DNA of 15,104 nt from Kangiella sp. (GTDB lineage: Bacteria; Pseudomonadota; Gammaproteobacteria; Enterobacterales; Kangiellaceae): the NCBI GenBank assembly GCA_002733465.1, contig NVVT01000017.1:50275-65378 (forward strand). Reading direction: 5' to 3'. Positions 7,528-14,878 of this stretch are shown one piece after another. The notes below the pieces were generated by a model that searched no databases, was not told where the DNA came from, and saw nothing but the letters and a program-made list of their open reading frames with translations. The translations under genes were made by a program, and so were the position numbers. The first letter of the stretch is position 1; each line of letters begins with the position of its first letter.

Positions 7528-8196
7528 TTAAAATCTTTTAGGGCTAATATAGTCTTTAGGAGGCTCAAATGTAATATCAAATACAATGATCATTTTTTCG
7601 CCCTCACCAAAATGGGGGTGAGCAAAATGCTGTATATTTGCAGGAAATATCAGATTAGTTCCTGTTATCGGAATAATAGAATGATCATAAGGAAAAGATT
7701 TTTGCGTTGGATAAGTTGATGCCAAATTTGGATTTATGAAAGTTATTGCATTTTGAGGCGGTCGTGATTTTGGGACTCTTACATAGTAGGTAAAGACACA
7801 GGCCATATCCCTGTGAAAATGCGGTGCTTGGTAGGCTTTTTCTGGATAGATAACCGCCCAGCTAGAGTTAACCTTAAAAGAGCTTCCGGGTACCGGAAAC
7901 CCCGCAATCTGCCTATGCGCATTCATATGCTGGTTTAAGGTTGGCACAAACACTTTATTTAAAAATGACTTCCAAACTGGATCATCTTTAAGATATTCGT
8001 GTAACATTATATCAGGTTGATATCCTGAGAAAGTGGTGGTGTCGGCTACTTCGCATTTATTGCTGATATTTTTGTTTGATTTCATTTTACTAACGAGATC
8101 AAATAAATAATTATTTTCTGGTATATCGCCAAATTCTGTTTGAGAAACTATACTGGGGAATATAACCGATGTTTGAACTTTAACTTCTTTGTTCAT
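7528..8196 (-). CDS. Putative 2OG-Fe(II) oxygenase, TIGR02466 / 2OG-FeII_Oxy_5 type
   Basis: A 222-residue cytosolic protein. The core SSWAVIYPEKAYQAPHFHRD (residues 112-130) and the later LIFPANIQHFAHPH segment match the TIGR02466 family of double-stranded beta-helix oxygenases. The iron ligands would be His128 and Asp130 (HRD) plus a distal His among 190, 193 and 195; Lys201 or a neighbour may take the usual basic 2-oxoglutarate-binding role. Members are expected to hydroxylate a substrate with O2 and 2-oxoglutarate, but targets are largely unknown. The ATG at 8196 is preferred over the TTG one codon earlier because AGGA lies 8 nt before it. It is the third gene of a trio, 35 nt after the methyltransferase. 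Relatives of this family are often found beside TonB-dependent receptors (recalled association, not checked here). Confidence 0.85.
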   Translation of the reverse strand: MNKEVKVQTSVIFPSIVSQTEFGDIPENNYLFDLVSKMKSNKNISNKCEVADTTTFSGYQPDIMLHEYLKDDPVWKSFLNKVFVPTLNQHMNAHRQIAGFPVPGSSFKVNSSWAVIYPEKAYQAPHFHRDMACVFTYYVRVPKSRPPQNAITFINPNLASTYPTQKSFPYDHSIIPITGTNLIFPANIQHFAHPHFGEGEKMIIVFDITFEPPKDYISPKRF

Positions 8197-8231
8197 CAAT
8201 AAAATCCTATACGTTTATAAAGTTAGATTAA

Positions 8232-9200
8232 TTAGCTGTTCTTAACACCTGATAATTCAATGGCTACGTAACGTCCTTGATGCTTCATTTTCCGGATCTT
8301 TTCTATATCCCCCCCCTCCTGCTTGATGATTTTTTCAAAGATGCCAAGCCTATCAGAAACCATCGCGGCACTATCCAATTCAAATAGTCGCTGAATACTA
8401 TTTTTGAGTGCATCTATTGCGAAATCTACACGGCTTTTAACGTCAGCAAAAGACATCGACTTACTCTCAACATATATTTGATTTGATGCGTTTATCACAT
8501 TTTTAAAATAGTTTTTCTTATGTTCGTTCGAATTTAACATACTGCTAATAATAGAAGATACCCTTACTTCAACCTTTCTAAGCTTATTTTTATTCGATTC
8601 GGTTTGGTTTTCTAGCATCTGCTTTTCTAAAAATACTCTCTCGAGAGTTAAATTAAATATTGGCCAATGTGAAAGGAGCTGATTTGAACACTCAAGTACT
8701 TCTTTATTTTTGACAATTATCTCGGAGTTCTCGAAATGACACACAAAGGTCCAGCGCCCACTATGTTTAAGAACTCTAATAGCTTCGACCAAACTCTTTT
8801 CTATAATGCTGTATTCAATTCCAAACTGGCTAACAATCCAGTCAAATTCATTATTAACAAAAGGCATAATTTCTGCTGATGTATTTGAAATGAAATTAAC
8901 TGAATGGTCTTTATTGATTAAATAATTACGAAATTTCTGAGGTGAAATTTTCGCTTTATCGATACCAATGATGTCTAATTTTGTCATATCTTTAGAAATG
9001 TTTTTTACAAAGAACAATGGGACAACTCCATTGCCAGTTGCTATATCCAATATTTTTATATTATTTCTGGAGTCACTCATCCGTTTTAGTTCAGATAACC
9101 AAAAAGAACAAAAAAACTCAGTATATAAAGATGAATGTTCGGGGCAGGAATCAAGTACACCGCTAGACCAATAATCAGTCCATGAATTAGACATCGTCAT
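8232..9200 (-). CDS. Class I SAM-dependent methyltransferase (paralogue B)
   Basis: This 322-residue protein has SAM-binding motif I ILDIATGNG (residues 50-58), an acidic strand-2 end (D81 in GIDKA) and the post-II segment DWIVSQFGIEYS (120-131). The N-terminal SWTDYW (6-11) and SQF-x-x-EYS motifs are shared with the methyltransferase at 1062-2027. Overall identity is low, so this is an old duplication or two recruitments of one family. The C-terminal half is helical and charged, with unknown substrate specificity. The start ATG 9200 lies 6 nt after the stop of the hydroxylase gene, with only a weak GTGG upstream, so translation is probably coupled. A second ATG at 9194 has no better ribosome binding site. 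It lies between two 2OG-Fe(II) oxygenases, suggesting sequential hydroxylation and methylation of one substrate (inference). Confidence 0.85.
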   Translation of the reverse strand: MTMSNSWTDYWSSGVLDSCPEHSSLYTEFFCSFWLSELKRMSDSRNNIKILDIATGNGVVPLFFVKNISKDMTKLDIIGIDKAKISPQKFRNYLINKDHSVNFISNTSAEIMPFVNNEFDWIVSQFGIEYSIIEKSLVEAIRVLKHSGRWTFVCHFENSEIIVKNKEVLECSNQLLSHWPIFNLTLERVFLEKQMLENQTESNKNKLRKVEVRVSSIISSMLNSNEHKKNYFKNVINASNQIYVESKSMSFADVKSRVDFAIDALKNSIQRLFELDSAAMVSDRLGIFEKIIKQEGGDIEKIRKMKHQGRYVAIELSGVKNS

Positions 9201-9206
9201 TTTAAT

Positions 9207-9764
9207 TTACCACAATAAAAATGTATTTATCACATATTTAGAATTAGACACCGGAACCTTTCCTTCATGTCGATACATCCAATAAGGTGGGAATATAAGG
9301 AGACGTCCTTTTTTAGGATTTACAGATACACCTAAATCTACAAACACCGTCTCACCACCTACATCGACATCGTTTAAATACCATAAAAAGACCATATATC
9401 GATTTGACATATCTTCGGCGGCATCAAAGTGAGCCAAAAAACGATCTTTGCCATTTGCTTCATATTTTTTTATTCGAAGATCGGCTAGCTTTCCACTGTA
9501 TGGCAAATTGGGAATGACTTTAGCATCATTTTCATAAATAGCTTTGTACTTTAATAATATGTCTACAAATTCTTGGTGTCCTTGCTCGCTCATATAGTTA
9601 ACTAAATTAAGCTCTTTCCATTGACTACCAGGTAAATGTTCATAGGCCGATTGACCGTTAACCTTTTGATCTTTCGAATTATTTTCGAAAAAGCCAACAA
9701 GACTATCACAGACTTTATCACTTAAAGCGTTGTCATAAATTTTTATGTAATCTTCTACGTTCAT
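9207..9764 (-). CDS. Prolyl 4-hydroxylase-like 2OG-Fe(II) oxygenase
   Basis: A 185-residue protein of the P4H-like double-stranded beta-helix fold. Numbering from the ATG at 9764, the Fe(II) ligands are His112-x-Asp114 (AHFDAAED) and His166 (YRHEGKPV-like segment RHEGKVPV), and Lys176 (SKYVIN) is the 2-oxoglutarate-binding basic residue typical of P4H enzymes. The conserved turn GGETVF is at 136-141. All expected catalytic residues are present. The substrate is not predictable; bacterial members modify proline residues, free amino acids or natural products. The upstream TTG and GTG codons were passed over because GGTGA at 9770-9774 sits 5 nt before this ATG. It is the first gene of the trio and begins only 14 nt after the TonB-receptor terminator. 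Expression may therefore depend on read-through or on a promoter inside the receptor gene. Confidence 0.88.
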   Translation of the reverse strand: MNVEDYIKIYDNALSDKVCDSLVGFFENNSKDQKVNGQSAYEHLPGSQWKELNLVNYMSEQGHQEFVDILLKYKAIYENDAKVIPNLPYSGKLADLRIKKYEANGKDRFLAHFDAAEDMSNRYMVFLWYLNDVDVGGETVFVDLGVSVNPKKGRLLIFPPYWMYRHEGKVPVSNSKYVINTFLLW

Positions 9765-9777
9765 ATAATTCACCAAT

Positions 9778-9806
9778 AAAAAACGGACCCGAAGGTCCGT
9801 TTTTTT
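9778..9806 (-). terminator. Rho-independent terminator with UUCG tetraloop after the TonB-dependent receptor
   Basis: A six-base-pair stem CGGACC/GGTCCG (9784-9789 with 9794-9799) extends by A-T pairs on both sides. On the minus strand the loop is C(UUCG)G, the very stable tetraloop, followed by a run of six T's. It lies 14 nt past the receptor stop at 9821 and immediately ahead of the next gene's ribosome binding site. The A tract on the other flank makes it look bidirectional, but the loop favours the minus strand. Confidence 0.92.
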
Positions 9807-9820
9807 ATACTACACTAGTT

Positions 9821-12706
9821 CTAAAAATCGTAAGTAGTTCTAAGGAACCAAGAACGTCCATACAATCTGTAAGTACCTGGATCTGTACTTGCATTAAATG
9901 CACTATCAATAAACGGAGGAGCTTCATTTGTAAGGTTTGTTAAACCAAACGTTATTTTCGCTCCGTCAAATGAATAGGTACCCGTTATATCATGATACAT
10001 CTGAAATGGTACATGCTGAACTCTAGGTTGCTGTGCATTACCATTTGCATCAAGTATTAACTCACCAGTAACCGTGTTAGTTAACGGTTGACCTGGAGTG
10101 TGTCCTGCAAAACCAAGGAACGCATAGTTAGCAGCTACAGCATCAATGTAATCCATAGAATAACTAGCAGACCAATCTCCGTGAGTCCAATCAACTGAGA
10201 ATGATGCTTTATTTACGGGGAATGCTCCGCCTACAGTTAAATCATCAAAACTACCTTCTAATTCCCACGGATTTCTAGTTCCGTCAAATTCATACTCAGT
10301 ACGTTCAAGAAGATGCGCATAAAGTAATCCGATTTGGATATGACCCATTTCGATGTCAAAACCATACTTAAAGTTAACATCTACACCACTTGCATCTCTA
10401 CCACCTAGGTTTGTTGTATTTGACTCAATAAAATCAATACTACCGTCAGCTCGTCTTGTAGTTTTATCACAACTTGCTCCAATATTGACACAATTGCCTA
10501 AAATTGTTGCAGCAGATAAACTAGAGATAACTTCATCAATTTCTATTTCCCAATAATCAAGCGTCATATTGAAACCATCTAAAAAGCTAGGTGACCACGC
10601 CATACCGACAGTTAAACTTTCTCCACTTTCTGGTTTCAATTGAGGGTTACCACCAGAACGAGCTCTTAACTGTGTATCAGTCTGAAAATAACCGCCGGCA
10701 GGAACTCCATCAGCTATACAGTTTGCTTGCCCTTCAGCACTTAGCGCGCCAAAATTTGTGTCATTACAAGGATCTTGTAATGCAGGGAATCCATCGCCAG
10801 ACGGAGAAAATAATTCACCAATTCCTGGAGCACGGAAAGAGTCTCCAAGAGTTGCTCGAAGTAATAAATCATCCGTCACGGTCCATCTGATTCCAATTTG
10901 TGAGGATGTATTATCAAATCCTAAACTATAGTCATCTATTCGAACACCAAGATTAAGCTCTAAGCTTTGAACCGCTGGTATGTCCGATAAAAGAGGAATG
11001 GCTGATTCAACAAAGTAAGATGAGTTTGTATAAGATCCACCTACACCCGCACCAGTATTACCTGTAACTAAACCAAAAGCTTTACCTGAATCAGGCGTAA
11101 AACTTGTTGCTAATGTACGATGTTCATAACCTACAGCAATACCCCATGCTCCTGCAGGTAGCTCCATGATTTCGCCACTGATAGTCGCATTTAATATCTC
11201 TAAATCAGTACTAAAATAGTCTACTAAATCAGTTCCAACATAATCTAGCATTTCTTGAGTGATATTACCTGGCCCACCAAATAAGTTTAACGATACACAA
11301 TTACCTGCATCTATTGGATTTGCGACTGTTCCACAAACAACTGTATCAGTTGCCGCATCATAATATGATGGCCCAAGAGCATTTCCTATACGTGAACCAA
11401 CCCACTGTCCAGAATCGATATCAGTTCGTTGTCTATTACCTTTGTTATAACTAATTTCATAATCCCAAGCATCAAGCAACACACCTTCAACACCAAAAAC
11501 ATATTGATACTGAGTAATATCTTGAGTAAATCTTCGATCATCTTCAACAATTCTTCTACGCGCGCGATTTACATCTTCGCCAAACGGATTATAAAAGTTG
11601 TCTGCAGAAATTGCTGCACCACCTACTTCGTTCCATGAAGGATCAAAGTTAGTGTCATAAGGCATTGGAGCTAATTTTTGCTCTGAAGTTCGTTTGTTCA
11701 TACGTATTTCAGTAAAGAAACGAGTATCACTATTAACTTGATAATCAGCTTCTACGAAAATATTAGTTCTCTCATATGGCGTTTGTAAAAAATTCACAGG
11801 CGCGTAATTGTAAGAATCATTGTTTGGATCAGTCTGCGTACCATTGTAACATCTGTAGTTAGCTGGTAAACCAGGCATATTATTTCCGTCTTCAAAAATA
11901 ACTGAACCACAGTCTCCCGCACCAGAACCTAAATTGAAGTTTCCTCCAGGAATTCTAGAACTACCAAACCCAACGCCTTCAAACGAACCATCAGCTTGAG
12001 GAATTAGAAATATTGAATCCTGAACAAAAGCCCAAGATAAATCTGATTGTAATATTTTTTCTTGTTCGTTCCAGTCGATACCGACAACAAAGTGACCTTT
12101 ATCTCCAGTTGCGCCCATAACCATACTAAATTGCTTAAGATCGCCAGCGCCACTCTCTACTTCTTGAGACGTTGCATATTGTGCTTGGAACTGTAGGCCT
12201 TCAAAATCACGACGAGTTATAATGTTAACAACACCAGCCATAGCATCAGAGCCGTAGATTGCAGAAGCTCCATCTTTTAAAATTTCTACTCTTTCAATCA
12301 TTGCAGCAGGAATTGTCTGAAAATCGCCACCATCAGGAGTTCTTCGACCATTAACCAATGTTAGTGTTCTTCCAAGACCTCGAATATCAACAAAAACGCC
12401 ACCATTACCGCCGTTATTAACGCTTGTGTTTAATGGAGAGCCTGTTATTTCAGGTAAACGTTGTAACAATTCACCAATATTAGTTACACCTGAACGTAAT
12501 ATATCTTCACGAGTAATTACAGTAACAGGGTTTGCACCTTCTACTTCAATTCTTTTAATTCGTGAACCAGTTATAGTTACACGATTTTCACCTTCTTCAG
12601 CCTCTTCAGCATACGCAGTCGGAATCGCCACGGCGATAGCGGCGCTCGCTATCAATGCTGTACGAACAGCTTTTGCCAGTGGGTTGTGTTTATTCAAATT
12701 ACTCAA
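9821..12706 (-). CDS. TonB-dependent outer-membrane receptor
   Basis: A 961-residue TonB-dependent transporter. Residues 1-33 form a signal peptide ending AYA. A TonB-box-like RVTITGS (42-48) leads into the plug domain (about 55-170) with GEVLQRLP-like GELLQRLPEI, VDIRGLGRTLTLVNGRR, ERVEILKDGASAIYGSDAMA and GVVNIITRR. The rest is a 22-strand barrel ending LRTTYDF with the terminal aromatic. Four pairs of nearby cysteines in loop-like segments suggest disulfide-locked extracellular loops. There is no N-terminal signalling domain, so transcription is unlikely to be controlled through a FecR-type partner. The start is TTG at 12706: GGGAG lies 7 nt before it and an in-frame stop at 12725-12727 excludes an upstream ATG. 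It imports an unknown ligand across the outer membrane. The protease and modifying enzymes downstream hint at a peptide ligand (inference). Confidence 0.93.
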   Translation of the reverse strand: MSNLNKHNPLAKAVRTALIASAAIAVAIPTAYAEEAEEGENRVTITGSRIKRIEVEGANPVTVITREDILRSGVTNIGELLQRLPEITGSPLNTSVNNGGNGGVFVDIRGLGRTLTLVNGRRTPDGGDFQTIPAAMIERVEILKDGASAIYGSDAMAGVVNIITRRDFEGLQFQAQYATSQEVESGAGDLKQFSMVMGATGDKGHFVVGIDWNEQEKILQSDLSWAFVQDSIFLIPQADGSFEGVGFGSSRIPGGNFNLGSGAGDCGSVIFEDGNNMPGLPANYRCYNGTQTDPNNDSYNYAPVNFLQTPYERTNIFVEADYQVNSDTRFFTEIRMNKRTSEQKLAPMPYDTNFDPSWNEVGGAAISADNFYNPFGEDVNRARRRIVEDDRRFTQDITQYQYVFGVEGVLLDAWDYEISYNKGNRQRTDIDSGQWVGSRIGNALGPSYYDAATDTVVCGTVANPIDAGNCVSLNLFGGPGNITQEMLDYVGTDLVDYFSTDLEILNATISGEIMELPAGAWGIAVGYEHRTLATSFTPDSGKAFGLVTGNTGAGVGGSYTNSSYFVESAIPLLSDIPAVQSLELNLGVRIDDYSLGFDNTSSQIGIRWTVTDDLLLRATLGDSFRAPGIGELFSPSGDGFPALQDPCNDTNFGALSAEGQANCIADGVPAGGYFQTDTQLRARSGGNPQLKPESGESLTVGMAWSPSFLDGFNMTLDYWEIEIDEVISSLSAATILGNCVNIGASCDKTTRRADGSIDFIESNTTNLGGRDASGVDVNFKYGFDIEMGHIQIGLLYAHLLERTEYEFDGTRNPWELEGSFDDLTVGGAFPVNKASFSVDWTHGDWSASYSMDYIDAVAANYAFLGFAGHTPGQPLTNTVTGELILDANGNAQQPRVQHVPFQMYHDITGTYSFDGAKITFGLTNLTNEAPPFIDSAFNASTDPGTYRLYGRSWFLRTTYDF

Positions 12707-13017
12707 TTTAATTCTCCCAGGTTGTCATGGAGGTTGTTATTTAATGACCGTATAGCTAAACGTTATATTCGAGTAGTCCAACAATCATCGTTAAGTAGGC
12801 CTAATGACCTGATCTGCCAAACCCGATATTAACCGTTATCAAATAGAAAGGTCAACCTCTTGTTACAAATTAATTGTTGATAGGTACAGTGTATTTGGGG
12901 GGATTAACGAATATTGGCTATAAAATACACAGCATTCGGCTTTCTAATTAAAATACTAGGTATTCTGAAAACCATAAAACCAAGAGATTGTTAGTGTTTT
13001 ATTAGCTAGAAACAACA
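12707..13017. other. Upstream region of the TonB-dependent receptor
   Basis: This 311-nt stretch between pspC and the receptor holds the receptor's promoter and leader. Visible items are a candidate promoter (12826-12855), the 8-bp direct repeat TAATGACC at 12742-12749 and 12802-12809, the palindrome TAGGCCTA near 12796-12803, and a weak stem (12992-12998 with 13014-13020) overlapping the pspC stop. No Fur-box-like or other recognised operator was identified, and no gene is seen. Confidence 0.5.
12826..12855 (-). promoter_or_regulatory. Candidate sigma-70 promoter of the TonB-dependent receptor
   Basis: On the minus strand TTGACC (12850-12855, five of six consensus bases) is followed after 18 nt by TAATAT (12826-12831, four of six). 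Transcription would begin near 12819, giving a leader of about 110 nt before the TTG start. In DNA this AT-rich such matches arise by chance, so the call is tentative. Confidence 0.35.
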
Positions 13018-13464
13018 CTATAATTTATCAAATTCCTTATCCAGTTGATACTTATTAGAAGTAACGTAGCTTTCCATGTTTTGTAGTCTATTTTCTATTT
13101 TTTCAAATACTGATTCAGCTGTCTGTAGCGCGTCAGACGGCGCTGTGCTTTTTTTCCATACTTCTTTCACTGATGCTTTATATTTGGCATTTTCGTCTGC
13201 ATTTTTCTTTTGTCTTCGTCTTTCTAGACCAAAGCAACCTTTTGTACTTTTGCTTCCGGGCTTAATATCCAGAATAAAGTTTGCTACAAAATAAGCAACA
13301 ACGATGGTTCCGCCAGAAAATAGAAAAAATGAAACCGCAATAATTCGCACTAACCATTTTTCTAAACCTAAAAAGTCAGCAACACCAGCACATACACCAC
13401 AAATTTTTGCTTGATCGGGGTCTTTATACAGAGCTTTACGACTTCCAGAAGAATAACTACTCAT
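13018..13464 (-). CDS. pspC: Phage shock protein C
   Basis: A 148-residue inner-membrane protein with a PspC domain at about 9-68. The family hallmarks are LYKDP, KICGVCAGVADFLGLEKWLVRI-like segment (residues 20-41), a hydrophobic membrane stretch (about 38-65) and FILDIKPG (63-70). It transmits membrane stress, with PspB, to release PspA from the activator PspF. The protein is longer than the roughly 120-residue Escherichia coli form because of a charged C-terminal region (80-148) with coiled-coil character. Its start codon lies 8 nt inside the 3' end of pspB, indicating translational coupling. It is the last recognisable gene of the psp operon, and no strong terminator follows. Confidence 0.93.
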   Translation of the reverse strand: MSSYSSGSRKALYKDPDQAKICGVCAGVADFLGLEKWLVRIIAVSFFLFSGGTIVVAYFVANFILDIKPGSKSTKGCFGLERRRQKKNADENAKYKASVKEVWKKSTAPSDALQTAESVFEKIENRLQNMESYVTSNKYQLDKEFDKL

Positions 13465-13678
13465 GCTTTTTTCTCCAATTAGGTGCCTCAGTGTCTAAAA
13501 TTGATTCTAAAGTCTCTATTCGTTCCATCATAGAATCGGCTATTCCTGTCAACTCCTGAAGCCTTTGGTGTTCAGATTCGGATATTCCAGATTGCTTTGT
13601 ATTTTTTGAGCGATAATGCATGATGATCCATATGGGTGCGACAATGATCATAAATAAGATAATAGGTGCTTCTAACAT
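13457..13678 (-). CDS. pspB: Phage shock protein B
   Basis: A 73-residue protein with one N-terminal membrane helix (about 5-21, ending APIWIIMHY) and a cytosolic helical tail containing SESEHQRLQEL and ERIETLESILDTEAPNWR. This matches the PspB family over its whole length. It acts with PspC as the membrane stress sensor that draws PspA away from PspF. Its ATG overlaps the pspA stop codon by one base (TAATG), and its end overlaps pspC, so the three genes are co-transcribed and translationally coupled. Confidence 0.95.
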   Translation of the reverse strand: MLEAPIILFMIIVAPIWIIMHYRSKNTKQSGISESEHQRLQELTGIADSMMERIETLESILDTEAPNWRKKHE

Positions 13679-14367
13679 TATTTCTCTCCCTTGGTTTTAG
13701 AAGTTGCTGACTTTTTAACGCGTTTTTTCAGCGCCGCTAGTTGCTCGTCAATCGCTTCTTCTTTTTCTAAATCGTTAATCTCATCGGCTAAAGAACGATT
13801 ATTGGTCAAATCGTACGATTCTACCTCGGATTCTAGATCGTCCAACTTCCGTTCAAAGCGCTCAAACTTGTTAATTGCTTCACCTCCAGTATTCTCATAC
13901 ATCGTTTTTTTAACTTTTAAACGAGAAGATGTCGTTTTATGGCGCATTAGCAATGCTTTTTGTCTTGCTCTAGCGTCATTCAATTTTTCTTGCAGTTGGC
14001 TCACCTCAGTCGTTAGCCTAGATAACTCAGATTCTAGCTTATCGAGATCTATCTTTAATTCGGTTGCAACATCAGCTGATTTATTTCTTTCAATTAGCGC
14101 ACCTTTTGCTAAATCTTCGCGACCTTTAGCTATTGCTAACTCGGCTTTACTCTCCCAGTCTGACGCTTCTTTATTTAAATGATCAATCCTTCGTGATAGC
14201 TCTTTCTTATCAGCAATAGTTCTTGCAGACGCCGTTCTTACTTCAACCAACGTATCTTCCATTTCTTGAACAATTAAACGGATCAACTTTTCTGGATCTT
14301 CCGCCTTATCTAAAAGAGTGTTGATATTAGAATTAATAATATCTGCAAACCTTGTGAATATACCCAT
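13678..14367 (-). CDS. pspA: Phage shock protein A (IM30/Vipp1 family)
   Basis: A 229-residue, almost wholly coiled-coil, peripheral membrane protein. It begins MGIFTRFADIINSNINTLLD followed by KAEDPEKLIRLI and QEMEDTLVEVR, the classic PspA N-terminus. The N-terminal amphipathic helix binds stressed membranes, and PspA also inhibits the activator PspF. The start is ATG 14367, seven codons inside the longest frame, because it matches the family start and has GAGG 8 nt upstream. The C-terminal tail is lysine-rich (KKRVKKSATSKTKG), slightly longer than in Escherichia coli. It lies 64 nt after a small upstream gene that shares the putative sigma-54 promoter. Confidence 0.96.
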   Translation of the reverse strand: MGIFTRFADIINSNINTLLDKAEDPEKLIRLIVQEMEDTLVEVRTASARTIADKKELSRRIDHLNKEASDWESKAELAIAKGREDLAKGALIERNKSADVATELKIDLDKLESELSRLTTEVSQLQEKLNDARARQKALLMRHKTTSSRLKVKKTMYENTGGEAINKFERFERKLDDLESEVESYDLTNNRSLADEINDLEKEEAIDEQLAALKKRVKKSATSKTKGEK

Positions 14368-14411
14368 GTTATTTACCTCTATATACATTCAATAAACTTA
14401 ATTAAAATATC

Positions 14412-14438
14412 TGTTTTTAAAACACTTGTTTTTAAAAC
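14412..14438. repeat. Short direct repeat before pspA
   Basis: TGTTTTTAAAAC occurs at 14412-14423 and 14427-14438 (15-bp period). Each copy contains the palindrome GTTTTAAAAC with one extra T. The second copy overlaps the stop codon of the small upstream gene. It may be a binding site or chance in AT-rich DNA. Confidence 0.5.
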
Positions 14439-14662
14439 AACGCTAATTGCAACATTAAATGAACAACCTGGTTAGGCGAAACTAGCCCCGCGCATTGTGC
14501 TTGTAAATTAAACTGTGGTTCGTTTATAACCAAAGATACCAGAATTCCAACAAAACCAATCAAGCCCATAAACAACACGGGCAACTTTTTGGCCGTATCT
14601 CGGTTCTTGTACTGAACAAGATTGCTATTTGTCTTATTTGGAAACTCTATTATTGGGAACAT
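14432..14662 (-). CDS. Small single-TM protein of unknown function, first gene after the psp promoter
   Basis: A 76-residue open frame from ATG 14662, with AAGGA about 9 nt upstream; the TTG two codons earlier is too close to that site. It has a polar N-terminus, one probable membrane helix (about residues 27-46, LPVLFMGLIGFVGILVSLVI) and a C-terminal segment with a single cysteine. I do not recognise the family. It lies between the candidate sigma-54 promoter (14769-14784) and pspA on the same strand, so it would be induced with the psp genes. It could be a lineage-specific psp accessory membrane protein or, less likely, a non-coding leader. Confidence 0.55.
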   Translation of the reverse strand: MFPIIEFPNKTNSNLVQYKNRDTAKKLPVLFMGLIGFVGILVSLVINEPQFNLQAQCAGLVSPNQVVHLMLQLALF

Positions 14663-14768
14663 TATCAATTTTCCTTTATTTCAGACGTTTTGCTAAATTA
14701 AATTTATAAAACAGTGTGGTTAATTTAACTAAATTAGGCATCTATTTTTATTCATATTGATAGTTAAT

Positions 14769-14784
14769 CCATTTATTGTGCCAA
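14769..14784 (-). promoter_or_regulatory. Sigma-54 (RpoN) promoter of the psp operon
   Basis: On the minus strand TTGGCAC (14778-14784) forms a perfect -24 element. After the standard 5-nt spacer it is followed by ATGG (14769-14772), an imperfect -12 element (consensus TTGC). The Escherichia coli pspA promoter, as I recall it, also has a perfect -24 and a degenerate -12 (TTGT). Transcription would start near 14758, about 95 nt before the small gene at 14662. The divergent pspF supports the call. Confidence 0.65.
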
Positions 14785-14878
14785 CAATCAATAATACATC
14801 TATCTTGTTGGTTTATATAAAGATATTATTAACTCTGGCTTATTATTGAACTTCTTGAAATATTCGATAACATATTAT

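Noticed and set aside
1062..12706. Central block as a RiPP or NRPS biosynthetic cluster
   Set aside because: No precursor-like short peptide gene, leader-binding domain, carrier protein or adenylation domain could be found; only tailoring-type enzymes are present.
12708..12728. Six-codon upstream frame MTTWEN ending just before the receptor TTG
   Set aside because: No ribosome binding site of its own and no regulatory codon run; likely chance overlap with the Shine-Dalgarno region.
12742..12809. 8-bp direct repeat TAATGACC, 60 bp apart, upstream of the receptor
   Set aside because: Too short to separate from chance; kept only as a note in the region description.
12992..13020. 7-bp stem after pspC as a terminator
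   Set aside because: It overlaps the stop codon, is A-T rich and lacks a following T run.
13691..14182. 163-codon plus-strand open frame opposite pspA
   Set aside because: A Ser/Phe/Leu-rich reverse complement of the PspA coiled coil; the pspA assignment is secure.
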